A stretch of DNA of 64,000 nt from Alphaproteobacteria bacterium (GTDB lineage: Bacteria; Pseudomonadota; Alphaproteobacteria; Micropepsales; Micropepsaceae). The stretch is taken from contig JAJPHG010000007.1 in the NCBI GenBank assembly GCA_021325375.1, forward strand, positions 62,001-126,000, written 5' to 3'. The notes under the pieces are model-generated. The model did no database searches. It had not been told where the DNA came from and saw only the letters and a program-made list of their open reading frames with translations. A program made the translations under genes and the position numbers. Positions 52,729 through 61,234 of this stretch are shown here, one piece after another. Each line of letters starts with the position of its first letter. The first letter of the stretch is position 1.

Positions 52729-53932
52729 GCCCCGCTTCGCGCTCGCGAGCCCGCGGCAGCAATAGCGCCGCGACGCCGCCCACGAAGATCAGCGGCAGCA
52801 TCGCGTCGATGACGTGCTCGGCCGACCAGCCCTGCTGACGGAGCTGTCCGGCGAGCAAGGGCCCCGCGATCGTGCCGATGCGGCCGATGCCGACGATGGC
52901 GCCGCAGGCCGCGGCGCGCAAAAGCGGCGGATAGTAGGACGGCGCGAGCCCGTACAACGCGCAGGATATCCCGACGGTGAAGAATCCGGTGACGGCGGAG
53001 AACGCGATCGCCGCGCCGGCCGAGCCTGCCGCGCCCAAAAGATAGACGGAAGCGAACAGCGCCAGATACGAGACGCCCAAGGTGCGCCGCGCGCCCGCGA
53101 TGTCCATCACGAAGCCGAGCAGCACCGTTCCCCCGACGGCGGCGATGTTGAAGGCGAAGGCGGCCTGGGCGCCGTCGCTCGCCAGATATCCCTTCGCCAC
53201 CACCAGCGACGGCAGCCAGTTCAACACCATGTAGAGCAGCACCAGGATCAGCAGGCTCGCGCCCGCCAGCAGCACGGTCGCGAGCGCCCGGCCTTGCGCG
53301 AACAGGGCCGCAAGCAGGGCGGCGCTCGCGTTCTCGTCGCGCCCGGGCCGCGTTTCCGGCCGCGTCTCGGGCAGGAACAGCCAGAGCAGCGGCAGCAACG
53401 CCAGCGGCATCGCGCCGCCCAGGATGAAGATCATGCGCCAATCCATGTGGCCGCCCGCTGCACCCGCCAGAGCTGAGACCAGCGCGCCGCCGGCCGGCAT
53501 GCCGCTGAACAGGGCGCTTGTGGTCGCGCCGCGCCGCGAAGGCGAACTCACCTCCGCGGCGACGGCGATCAAGACCGGAAACGCGCCGCCGAAACCGATG
53601 CCGGTGGCCAGGCGCGCGAGAAGCAGGCTCGCGAAGCCGGCGCTGAGACCTGTCCAGATCGAGCACAGTCCGAACAGCGCGACCGAGGCGAGCAGCACCG
53701 GCTTGCGGCCGACGATGTCGGCCATCCTGCCGCCCAGAAACGCGCCGAGCACCAGGCCGACCATCGCGGTGCTCGCGGCCCAGCCCTGCCGGGCGGGGTC
53801 GAGCCCGAGTGCCGCCACCAACTTCGGCGCGGCGATGCCGAACGCCTGGACGTCGTAGCCCTCCAGCACCGCGGCGCAAAAGCACAAAGCGAGCGTGACG
53901 GCGATGCGCGGTACCGCGGTTTTTGCGTTCAT
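52688..53932 (-). CDS. MFS transporter, aromatic acid:H+ symporter (AAHS) type
   Basis: This 414-residue protein has about 12 hydrophobic segments. The MFS motif between helices 2 and 3 is GAFLGGRMADIVGRKPVLL (residues about 64-82), and the N-terminal VLEGYDVQAFGIAAPKLV with Asp is characteristic of the AAHS group (MhpT/BenK-like). The likely substrate is an aromatic or other organic acid taken up with protons. The ATG at 53932 (MNAKTAV) follows AGGGGG; a GTG lies 18 bp upstream. It is divergent from the aldolase gene. Confidence 0.86.
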   Translation of the reverse strand: MNAKTAVPRIAVTLALCFCAAVLEGYDVQAFGIAAPKLVAALGLDPARQGWAASTAMVGLVLGAFLGGRMADIVGRKPVLLASVALFGLCSIWTGLSAGFASLLLARLATGIGFGGAFPVLIAVAAEVSSPSRRGATTSALFSGMPAGGALVSALAGAAGGHMDWRMIFILGGAMPLALLPLLWLFLPETRPETRPGRDENASAALLAALFAQGRALATVLLAGASLLILVLLYMVLNWLPSLVVAKGYLASDGAQAAFAFNIAAVGGTVLLGFVMDIAGARRTLGVSYLALFASVYLLGAAGSAGAAIAFSAVTGFFTVGISCALYGLAPSYYPPLLRAAACGAIVGIGRIGTIAGPLLAGQLRQQGWSAEHVIDAMLPLIFVGGVAALLLPRAREREAGLKRAYSSRPGQAG

Positions 53933-54041
53933 ATCCAGCCCCCTGAACACCCGTACCTAGCCGATTTCGCGTTGTTTGACAGCCTGCCCGGCCGGGACCA
54001 CTCTGTCCGGATCGCTATTTTCTTTCAGACGGAGTGCGCCC

Positions 54042-54845
54042 ATGAATTTGCGCGAGAAGTTCGAGACCAAGGTGCCCGCGACGCATCACATCGAGTCGCT
54101 GGAGGGCAAGGTTTCGCCCGAGGAATGGCAGCTGCGCGTCGACCTGGCCGCGACCTACCGGCTGGTGGCGATGTACGGCTGGGACGACATGATCTTCACC
54201 CATATCAGCGCGCGCGTGCCGGGCCCCGGGCATCACTTCCTCATCAATCCGTACGGCCTGCTGTTCGAGGAGATCACCGCGTCGAGCCTGGTCAAGATCG
54301 ACGTCGACGGCAACAAGGTCGTCGACAGCCCCTATCCGGTGAACCCGGCCGGCTTCACCATCCATTCGGCGCTGCACATGAACCGCGACGACGCGCATTG
54401 CGTCATCCATCTGCATACGGACGATGGCGTGGCGGTGTCGGCGCAGGCGGGCGGGCTGTTGCCGCTCGACCAGCATGCGATGGTGCTGCTCGGCGACGTC
54501 GCCTATCACGACTATGAGGGCATCGCGCTCGACCTCGACGAGCGCGAGCGTCTCGTCGCCGATATCGGCTCGGACAAGCATGTGATGATGCTGCGCAACC
54601 ACGGCACGCTGACCTTGGGCAAGAGCTGCGCCGACGCCTTCATGCGCATGTACTATCTCGAGCGTGCCTGCACGATGCAGGTTCGCGCGCTGGCCGGCGG
54701 CACCAAGCCCAACCTGCCCAACCAGGGCGTGCCGGAGAAGACCGCGGAGCAGGGCGCGATGGCGTTCGAAGGCCTGCTCGGCGCGCTCGCCTGGCCCGCG
54801 CTGCTGCGCAAGCTGGATCGGTTGGACGCGGGGTTCCGGCATTAA
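54042..54845 (+). CDS. Class II aldolase/adducin family protein
   Basis: This 267-residue protein has the family's zinc-binding pattern: HLHTDDG near residue 125 (His-x-His) and LRNHGTLTLGKSCADAF near residue 185. The N-terminal region LVAMYGWDDMIFTHISARVPG is typical. Class II aldolases cleave sugar phosphates, but many members in this clade are decarboxylases or of unknown use. GGAG precedes the ATG at 54042. The gene is divergent from the AAHS transporter and upstream of the Mo-hydroxylase, suggesting a catabolic group. Confidence 0.86.
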   Translation: MNLREKFETKVPATHHIESLEGKVSPEEWQLRVDLAATYRLVAMYGWDDMIFTHISARVPGPGHHFLINPYGLLFEEITASSLVKIDVDGNKVVDSPYPVNPAGFTIHSALHMNRDDAHCVIHLHTDDGVAVSAQAGGLLPLDQHAMVLLGDVAYHDYEGIALDLDERERLVADIGSDKHVMMLRNHGTLTLGKSCADAFMRMYYLERACTMQVRALAGGTKPNLPNQGVPEKTAEQGAMAFEGLLGALAWPALLRKLDRLDAGFRH

Positions 54846-54847
54846 TT

Positions 54848-54904
54848 CAACCTCCCCCTTGTGGGGAGGTCGAAAAATCCGAAGGATTTTTCGGGTGGGG
54901 GGTT
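54848..54904. repeat. Half element of family C
   Basis: AACCTCCCCCTTGTGGGGAGG is followed by a perfect hairpin CGAAAAATCC/GGATTTTTCG. The right half is absent; instead sequence ending GCCCGGCCATGAC, like a family A end, follows (to 54964). This is a composite or truncated element just upstream of the Mo-hydroxylase gene. Confidence 0.65.
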
Positions 54905-54977
54905 GGAGCAAGATCGCCGAAGGTGGCCGGGTCGCGCTTCGCTTCGCTCGCTGCCCGGCCATGACGAGGTCTAAGGA

Positions 54978-57293
54978 ATGAAATTCGGCATCGGGCAGTC
55001 GGTCAGGCGGACGGAGGACATCCGCTTCGTCACCGGGCAAGGTCAGTATACGGACGACCTGCGCTTCGAGGGCGAGGCGCATGCGGCGTTCGCGCGCTCG
55101 CCGCACGGGCATGCGAGGATCCTGGCGATCGACGTCAGCGCTGCGGCGGCCGCGCCGGGCGTGATCGCGGTGCTCACGCATGCGGACGTCGACGCCTTCG
55201 GCGCCAATCCGATGCCGTGCATGGCGCCGCTCTTGAGCCGCGACGGCTCGGCGGTCAAGCAATCGCCCAAATGTCTGCTCGCCAAGGGCAAGGTCACCTT
55301 CACCGGCGAGGCGGTGGCGATGGTGGTGGCCGAGACTTACGCGCAGGCCGTCGACGCGGCCGAGCTGGTCGCCATCGACTACGAGCCGCTCGACGCGGTC
55401 GGCACGCTCGACGGCGCCCCCACCGGTCCGCAGATCTGGGACAGCGCGCCCGGCAATGAATGCTTCGACTGGGCCGGCGGCGACGAGGAGAAATGCAACG
55501 CCGCCTTCGCGACCGCCGCGCATGTCGTAGGCGTGGACACGGTGCAGAACCGCGTCGCGCCGACCTCGATGGAGACGCGCAACGCCATCGGCCGATACGA
55601 CGCGCTCGAGGATTCCTACACGCTGTGGTCCGGCAATCAGGGCTCGGGCGGCTTGCGCGACCGCGTGGCGAAGGGCGTGCTCAACATCACGCCGGCCAAG
55701 CTGCGCGTGGTGAACAAGGATGTCGGCGGCGGCTTCGGCATGAAGGGCTTCATGTATCCCGAGCAGCCGCTCGTGCTGATCGCGGCGAAGCAGACGGGGC
55801 GCACGGTGCGCTGGACGTCCGACCGCACGGAAGCGTTCCTCACCGACGATCACGGCCGCGACATGATCACGCGCGGCGAGCTCGCGCTCGACAAGGATGG
55901 CAAGATCCTCGCGATGCGCGTCACCGGCACCGCGAACATGGGCGGGTACCTGTCGCAATTCGCGCCGTTCATCGCCACGCTCGCGGGCGGGCGCATCTAT
56001 GGCGGCGTCTATCGCGTGCCGACGCTGTTCGCCAACATCAAGGGCTATTTCTCGAACTCCGGCCCGATCGACGCCTATCGCGGCGCCGGCCGGCCCGAGG
56101 CCGCCTATCTGATGGAGCGGCTGATGGACGTGGCCGCGCGCAAGACCGGCATCGACCGTTTCGAGATCCGCCGCCGCAACCTCATCGCCCCGTCGGAGCT
56201 TCCCTACACGAACTGGTTCGGCGTCTCCTACGATTCCGGCGACTACCCGATGATGCTGGACAAGGCGGCGGCGCGCGCCGACGCCAAGGGCTTCGAGGCG
56301 CGCCGCAAGCAATCCGAAGCCAAGGGCAAGCGCCGCGGCTTGGGCATCGCCTATTACGTCGAGATCACCTTCGCGGTCGGCGCGGAGCCCGCGCGCGTCG
56401 TCTTCACCGAGAACGGCGCGGTCGAGCTCTATGTCGGCACGCAGTCGAACGGCCAGGGCCACGAGACCGCGTTCGCGCAGCTCGTCGCCGAGAAGCTCGG
56501 CGTGCCGTTCGAGAGCATCAGCGTCAAGCAGGGCGACACCGATTGGGTGAACGGCGGCGGCACGGGCGGCTCGCGCTCGCTCAACATGTCGGGCGGCGCG
56601 CTGCTCGGCGCCTCGGACGAGGTGATCCGCAAGGGCAAGCTGGCTGCGGGCCAGGTGCTGCAGGCGGGCGGCGCCGAGGTCGGCTTCGAGGTCGTCGAGG
56701 GCACGGGACGTTTCCGCATCGCAGGTAGCGAGCGCGCGATCACGGTCGGCGAGCTCGCGGTCACGCTCAAGCGCGACAAGCTTCCGGGCTTCGAGAACGG
56801 CCTCGACAGCGACGCGACGTTCCAGGGCCAGGCTTCGACCTTCCCGAACGGCTGCCATATCTGCGAGGTCGAGATCGATCCCGACACCGGCAAGACCGAG
56901 ATCGTGTCGTATTCGGTGCTCGACGATTTCGGCCGCGTCATCAATCCGATGCTGGTCGCGGGCCAGGTCCATGGCGGCGTGGTGCAGGGGCTGGGCCAGG
57001 CCTTGTGCGAGAACATGGTCTACGACCGCGAGAGCGGCCAGGCGATGAGCGCGTCGTTCATGGACTATGCGATGCCGCGCGCCGAAGACATGCCCGACAT
57101 AAACTTCGCCTATGAGGAGATCCCGTGCAAGACGCACGAGATGGGCGCCAAGGGCTGCGGCGAGGCGGGCACGGTGGGCGCGCTGCCGGCGCTGATCAGC
57201 GCCATCGCCGACGCGCTCGATATCGACCACATCGACATGCCCGCGACGCCGGAACGGGTGTGGCGCGCGATCCGGGAGAAGCGCGCGGCTTAA
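54978..57293 (+). CDS. Molybdenum hydroxylase large subunit (xanthine dehydrogenase/CoxL family)
   Basis: This 771-residue protein is the molybdopterin-binding subunit of an aerobic Mo hydroxylase. Typical blocks include GQSVRRTEDIRFVTGQGQYTDD at the N-terminus, GGGFGMKG, and the catalytic Glu in MGAKGCGEAGTVGA near residue 728. The active-site loop is AYRGAGRPE, not the AYxCSFR of true CO dehydrogenase, so it oxidises another substrate. No 2Fe-2S or FAD subunit gene is adjacent; they must be elsewhere. AAGGA lies just before the ATG. Cofactor supply fits moaA at 24209. Confidence 0.9.
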   Translation: MKFGIGQSVRRTEDIRFVTGQGQYTDDLRFEGEAHAAFARSPHGHARILAIDVSAAAAAPGVIAVLTHADVDAFGANPMPCMAPLLSRDGSAVKQSPKCLLAKGKVTFTGEAVAMVVAETYAQAVDAAELVAIDYEPLDAVGTLDGAPTGPQIWDSAPGNECFDWAGGDEEKCNAAFATAAHVVGVDTVQNRVAPTSMETRNAIGRYDALEDSYTLWSGNQGSGGLRDRVAKGVLNITPAKLRVVNKDVGGGFGMKGFMYPEQPLVLIAAKQTGRTVRWTSDRTEAFLTDDHGRDMITRGELALDKDGKILAMRVTGTANMGGYLSQFAPFIATLAGGRIYGGVYRVPTLFANIKGYFSNSGPIDAYRGAGRPEAAYLMERLMDVAARKTGIDRFEIRRRNLIAPSELPYTNWFGVSYDSGDYPMMLDKAAARADAKGFEARRKQSEAKGKRRGLGIAYYVEITFAVGAEPARVVFTENGAVELYVGTQSNGQGHETAFAQLVAEKLGVPFESISVKQGDTDWVNGGGTGGSRSLNMSGGALLGASDEVIRKGKLAAGQVLQAGGAEVGFEVVEGTGRFRIAGSERAITVGELAVTLKRDKLPGFENGLDSDATFQGQASTFPNGCHICEVEIDPDTGKTEIVSYSVLDDFGRVINPMLVAGQVHGGVVQGLGQALCENMVYDRESGQAMSASFMDYAMPRAEDMPDINFAYEEIPCKTHEMGAKGCGEAGTVGALPALISAIADALDIDHIDMPATPERVWRAIREKRAA

Positions 57294-57296
57294 GCG

Positions 57297-58520
57297 TTAC
57301 GGCGTGAACTCGAACACTTCGCCGGAATTCGTCGGCCCTCCGAGGATCGTGGCGCCGAACAGGTTGCCCATGGGATCGATGGTCACGCCGGTCGGTTGGG
57401 AACCGTCGGCGCAGTTGGCGAGCGCGCAGAACCCGTAAAGCGTGTTGTACGAGCCGTCCGTGCCCACTTCGTAGATCACGCCGGCCGTGACGCCATAGAC
57501 ATTGCCGGTCGCGTCCACGGTCATCGTGCCGGCGGGATTGGCGCCGTCGGTGCAGTTCTTCAGCGAGCAGAACGCGTGCACCACGGTGATCTTCTTGTAG
57601 GACGGCGCCGCCAGCTCGTAGACGGCGCCCATCTTGTGCTTGGCGCCCAGCGCCGTCGTGCCGAACAGATTGCCCGTCGCATCGACGGTGAGCGTCTCCG
57701 GCGACTTGCCCTCGTCGCAGGACGTATGCGCGGCGCAGAAAAGCCAGAGCTGCGTGTTCGTGAAGCTCTTGCCGTTGGGCACGAGCTCGTTGAGCGTCCC
57801 GTTCTTGGAGGAAACGGTGGTGTAGAACACGTCGCCGTTCATATCGACCGCAATGGCGCCCCCCGGCACGCCGAGGCCGAGATCGGCGATGCCCTGGAGC
57901 TTCCACTTGCTGCCCTTGGCCTTGATAATCTCGAAGACCGTTCCGTCGCTGGTGCCGCCGCCGGTGGTCGTGCCGTAGAGCGGCGACACGCCGTCCCACG
58001 GCGCGCCGGCTTCGGCGCCGGCCCAGCTCAGGCCCACGGCCGGCTTGGAGCCGTTGCGGTTTCCGCAGGTGGTGCAGAACCGGCCGATGACCACCAGCTT
58101 GCCGTGCGCCGTCACCTCGTAGGCGATGCCGTCGTCGTCGCTCATGCCGTTGCCCTGCATCGTCACGCCGAAGACGTCGCCGGCCGGGTCGACGGCCACG
58201 CGTCCCGTCGGATTGCTGCCCTTGTTGCACGTCCTGCCGGAGTCGCAAAAGGTGAAGAGCACTTTCTCCTGCCACACGCCGCCGCTGCCTTTGGCGAGCC
58301 TGTAGACGATACCGACCTGCGCATCGGCGCCGGAATTGTTGTCGACGCCATAGATGTTGCCCGAACCGTCCAGCGTCACCGGAAAGAACGGATTTCTTCC
58401 GTCGGTGCAATTTTTCTGCTGACAGAAACCGTAGAGCGGCGTCAGCGTCGAGGCTTGCGCACCCGATGCCAGCATCATGGCGATCGCTGCGAACATCACT
58501 CCCGCTAACGTAGAACGCAT
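57297..58520 (-). CDS. Secreted repeat protein of the GloVer type
   Basis: This 407-residue protein has a signal peptide (MFAAIAMMLASGAQA) and then about six similar units with LYGFC/LFTFC, two Cys, NPTG or QPTG, and GDVFGVT or GNLFGAT. This is the pattern of the choice-of-anchor/GloVer tandem repeat family: beta-propeller-like, secreted, of unknown function, common in soil bacteria. GGGGAAGAGC precedes the ATG at 58520. The stop is 3 bp from the end of the convergent Mo-hydroxylase gene. Confidence 0.75.
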   Translation of the reverse strand: MRSTLAGVMFAAIAMMLASGAQASTLTPLYGFCQQKNCTDGRNPFFPVTLDGSGNIYGVDNNSGADAQVGIVYRLAKGSGGVWQEKVLFTFCDSGRTCNKGSNPTGRVAVDPAGDVFGVTMQGNGMSDDDGIAYEVTAHGKLVVIGRFCTTCGNRNGSKPAVGLSWAGAEAGAPWDGVSPLYGTTTGGGTSDGTVFEIIKAKGSKWKLQGIADLGLGVPGGAIAVDMNGDVFYTTVSSKNGTLNELVPNGKSFTNTQLWLFCAAHTSCDEGKSPETLTVDATGNLFGTTALGAKHKMGAVYELAAPSYKKITVVHAFCSLKNCTDGANPAGTMTVDATGNVYGVTAGVIYEVGTDGSYNTLYGFCALANCADGSQPTGVTIDPMGNLFGATILGGPTNSGEVFEFTP

Positions 58521-58594
58521 GCTCTTCCCCGAACGGCCGATTTCGCGGGAACGGATAGCACAGCGGCGGCGCGAGCGTAAGTAGAACGCGCGTT

Positions 58595-58771
58595 TCAAGC
58601 GTCGCTAAGCAGGCTTGTCTGCCTTCGCCTGAGCAGCAGGATGCCGATCTCGATCGCGGCGGCGGCGATGAAGGGCGACAACGCGATGCCGACGCCGTCT
58701 TCCTCGGCCTCGGCCTTCCACAGCGCGCCGAACGCGCATAGTCCCGCGGCGATCATGAGGAATTTGCGCAT
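58595..58771 (-). CDS. Small membrane protein of unknown function
   Basis: This 58-residue protein has two hydrophobic stretches (FLMIAAGLCAFGALW and GIALSPFIAAAAIEIGILLL). AGGAAA lies about 7 bases before the ATG at 58771. A TTG 18 bp upstream is an alternative. No family was recognised. Confidence 0.5.
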   Translation of the reverse strand: MRKFLMIAAGLCAFGALWKAEAEEDGVGIALSPFIAAAAIEIGILLLRRRQTSLLSDA

Positions 58772-58888
58772 CGGACGTTTCCTGTTCAAGCGTTGGGAAA
58801 CGCGCCGCGTACGGTTTCGTTCCGCGGCGGCGACGGGAACAAGTGCCGTGCTGTGCCGTTAACAATGCCGACACAGGGAGACATTTCC

Positions 58889-59197
58889 ATGAAGACGATG
58901 CTGTTCGCCGCCGCCGCGCTGAGCCTTGTGCTCGCCTCGCCTTGCGCGTTCGCGCAGGCCTCCAACCAGGGCGCGCCCAACACCGAGCACGGCTCGGGCG
59001 ACATGATGCAGGACGGCCCGCACGCCGCCGCCGCGCCGGAATCCTCCTCGCCGTCGAGCCTGCCGTCGGGCTCCACGGCGATGAACGGCGACAAGATGAG
59101 CGCATGTTCCCAGAAGTGGAAGGTCGCCGTCGCCGAAGGCACGACCGCCGGCCGCAGCAAGCACGACTTTCTCGAAGAGTGCATGTCGCGGAATTAA
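58889..59197 (+). CDS. Small secreted protein
   Basis: This 102-residue protein has a signal peptide (MKTMLFAAAALSLVLASPCA, then FAQ). The mature part is Ala/Ser/Pro-rich and ends with CSQKWKVAVAEGTTAGRSKH, DFLEECM, a two-Cys pattern seen in small periplasmic proteins of alphaproteobacteria (PsiF-like). AGGGAGA precedes the ATG at 58889. No function is known. Confidence 0.65.
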   Translation: MKTMLFAAAALSLVLASPCAFAQASNQGAPNTEHGSGDMMQDGPHAAAAPESSSPSSLPSGSTAMNGDKMSACSQKWKVAVAEGTTAGRSKHDFLEECMSRN

Positions 59198-59206
59198 AAG
59201 CTCATT

Positions 59207-59342
59207 TTCATCCCCGGCCGAGCGCCGCGACGCGGCGCGAGGGGGAGGGGACCCAGATGGAAGGATTGAGACCGGTCTCTCGACCTGGGTCCCCTTGACC
59301 TCAGATCGCTCGCGATGCGAGCGATCCTCGCCGGGGATGACA
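59207..59342. repeat. Dispersed palindrome, family B, copy 4
   Basis: Left arm TTCATCCCCGGC with GGGGACCCAG, and right CTGGGTCCCCTTGACCTC... ending CGCCGGGGATGACA. The centre differs from other copies. Confidence 0.82.
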
Positions 59343-59473
59343 ATGGTGCTGGGTGCGGAACCTACGTGCCGCGATCTGAGTGCCGCTCCATATGTTCCGT
59401 ATACTGACAAGTTGTCGGGAAAAATCCTGCAACCAGAACTTGAAATAGCGCACGCGCCTCCCATCTCGCCGAT

Positions 59474-59851
59474 ATGACGAAGGATCGGGAAGGCGCGGCG
59501 GCCCATTCGCCGGAAGATAAGTTCCGCATGAACGCGGCCGAGCATCTCGATGCGATGCTCAGCCGTGCGCCAAGGATGTTCGATCTCTGCGGAGAGCTGG
59601 TCGACGCAAAGGACCGCGCGCTTGTGATTTCCGCCGCGGCCCGGCTCATGCAGGCAGGCGCCGTTGCCGCGCTGGCACAATTGCGCGTGGCGCTATCCGA
59701 GACGCGCCACCGCGTCATCACGGAGAAGAGCGCGGAATTGAATCGAAAAATTTACAGACACCCCAACGAACCCAAGCCGGGCTCGGACGCAGTCGAGGTG
59801 CTGATCCAAAAGATCAATCGCATCGCCGAGGCGAGAGGCAACAACACGTGA
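59474..59851 (+). CDS. Unknown protein paired with a GAPxGN-type frame
   Basis: This 125-residue helical protein (KFRMNAAEHLDAMLSRAPRM ... VLIQKINRIAEARGNN) has no recognised domain. Its stop overlaps a GTG start (GTGA) of the next frame, which has a phage-like GAPLGNRN motif. Such pairs occur near phage terminase or transposon genes, so this may be an element remnant; this is inference. A possible regulatory half-site ACTGACAAGTTGTC lies at about 59403-59416. Confidence 0.55.
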   Translation: MTKDREGAAAHSPEDKFRMNAAEHLDAMLSRAPRMFDLCGELVDAKDRALVISAAARLMQAGAVAALAQLRVALSETRHRVITEKSAELNRKIYRHPNEPKPGSDAVEVLIQKINRIAEARGNNT

Positions 59852-60040
59852 CGGCGGACGCGAAGCCCCGCAACAAGCGCGGCGCGCCGCTGGGCAACCG
59901 CAACCGCCAGACCCACGGCAAATACAGCCGCGAGGTCCGTTTGTTCCGCAAGCTGCTGCGCGATTATCTGCGCGAGCTGCGCGCGGCGACGGCGGAGGTG
60001 AAACGTCTGTTTCCGGTGCGCCGGACGGTCATCGTCGAAT
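59848..60040 (+). pseudogene. Truncated GAPxGN-motif frame of phage/transposon type
   Basis: From the GTG at 59848 the frame reads TADAKPRNKRGAPLGNRNRQ and a basic helical part (FRKLLRDYLRELRAATAEVK). GAPxGNxNxxxHG is common at the N-terminus of terminase small subunits and similar proteins. The frame stays open to 60498, but beyond 60040 it overlaps the opposing TPR gene, which is clearly real, so the native 3' end is probably lost. Only about 64 codons are likely original. Confidence 0.4.
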
Positions 60041-60535
60041 TCACGGCGCCGGCGGCGGCGCGTAGTTCGCGATCGAGGCCGCGAGCTGGTCGTGCTGCGC
60101 GCAGCCTTCGGGGCAGGCGGCGTCCAGCGCCTTCAACTCGTCGCGCGCCGATCTCACATCGTCGCGGCTCAGATAGAGTTCGCCCATATAAGCCAGGAAG
60201 TCGCGATCGTTCAGGTCCTGCTCCAGCACGCGGTGGTAATAGGCCGCAGACAGGCGCATCTCGGCATCGCGCGCGGTGCCCGTGCTCGCGCGCGCCACCC
60301 TGCGATGCGCGGCGGCGAGATCGCTCAAAATCCCGACGTCGTCCGGCGACTGGTCCAGCGCCGCGTCGAGATGCGGGATCGCGTCGTTGTCGCGGCCATG
60401 CGCCAGAAGGTCGACGCCGATGCGCAGCTCGATCGCCGCGCGGGTGTCGTCGGCCGGGCTGTAGCCGGTCATCGCGTAAGCGGGCGCCGTGCCCATGACG
60501 GCCATGGCCAGGGCTGCGAGCGCATATCGGTTCAT
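60041..60535 (-). CDS. Secreted TPR protein, paralogue 1
   Basis: This 164-residue protein has a signal peptide (ALAALAMAVMGTAPAYA) and TPR-like helices (HGRDNDAIPHLDAALDQSPDD, then YHRVLEQDLNDRDFLAYMGELY). It ends CPEGCAQHDQLAASIANYAPPP, matching the end of the neighbouring gene at 60588 (CPDGCDERDALAKALAAYVPP). The two are tandem paralogues. The ATG at 60535 starts MNRYALAA. Function is unknown; a scaffold or periplasmic role is likely. Confidence 0.75.
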   Translation of the reverse strand: MNRYALAALAMAVMGTAPAYAMTGYSPADDTRAAIELRIGVDLLAHGRDNDAIPHLDAALDQSPDDVGILSDLAAAHRRVARASTGTARDAEMRLSAAYYHRVLEQDLNDRDFLAYMGELYLSRDDVRSARDELKALDAACPEGCAQHDQLAASIANYAPPPAP

Positions 60536-60587
60536 GGCGAAAACTCCTTCGGCACCGGACCTGGAACGCGCAAGGCCCGCGCCCGGT

Positions 60588-61154
60588 TCAAGGCGTGGGC
60601 GCGGGGGCCGCCAGTGTCTGCGGCGCGGCCGTCGCCGCCGCCGGATCCGCGGGCGGAACATAAGCCGCGAGCGCCTTGGCGAGCGCGTCGCGCTCGTCGC
60701 AGCCATCCGGGCACAGGATCACCAGCTCGTTCATCTCGTGATGCGCGGCGTTGAGATTGTTCATCTGCAGGAACAGCTCGCCCAGATATTCGTGCACGCC
60801 CTTGTGCACCGGGTCGATCGCCAGCGCCGCCTGGTAGAAGGCGAGCGAGTCCTGGAAGTCCTTGGTCCGCGCAGCGTCCGTCTCGCTCACGCCCACCATG
60901 CGGTGGGTGTAGCCCAGATAGTTGAGGATATCGGCGTTCTTGGGATGCTGCCGGAGCGCGGCCTCCAGATGCGGAATCGCCGAGGCGTATTCCTGGTGCT
61001 TGATGAGGCGCGTCGCGGTCGCATAGTCGTCGAAGCTCGCGGACGGCATCATCCCCATATTGCCGCCATAGCCGCCGCCGCCTCCGCCGCCCATCGCAAA
61101 GGCCGATCCGCCCAGCGCCAGAAGCGCCGCAACCGTGAGAGAGATCGCGCGCAT
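60588..61154 (-). CDS. Secreted TPR protein, paralogue 2
   Basis: This 188-residue protein has a signal peptide (MRAISLTVAALLALGGSAFA), a Gly-rich stretch (GGGGGGYGGN), then TPR units (HQEYASAIPHLEAALRQHPK, ADILNYLGYTHRMVG, VHKGVHEYLGELFLQMNN). The end is CPDGCDERDALAKALAAYVP plus an Ala/Pro tail. It shares YLGELxL and CPxGC...D.LA blocks with the downstream paralogue and probably lies on the same transcript, 52 bp ahead. Function is unknown. Confidence 0.78.
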   Translation of the reverse strand: MRAISLTVAALLALGGSAFAMGGGGGGGYGGNMGMMPSASFDDYATATRLIKHQEYASAIPHLEAALRQHPKNADILNYLGYTHRMVGVSETDAARTKDFQDSLAFYQAALAIDPVHKGVHEYLGELFLQMNNLNAAHHEMNELVILCPDGCDERDALAKALAAYVPPADPAAATAAPQTLAAPAPTP

Positions 61155-61234
61155 GCCGTTCCTCCCTGTGCTCGTGGCGCCATCTTAACCAGTCCGGTTT
61201 GACTTCGATAGCCGCCCCAGAGGAAAGTAAGCCT

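Noticed and set aside
54015..57230. A 1071-codon open frame on the minus strand
   Set aside because: Antisense shadow of the aldolase and Mo-hydroxylase genes, with no recognisable domain.
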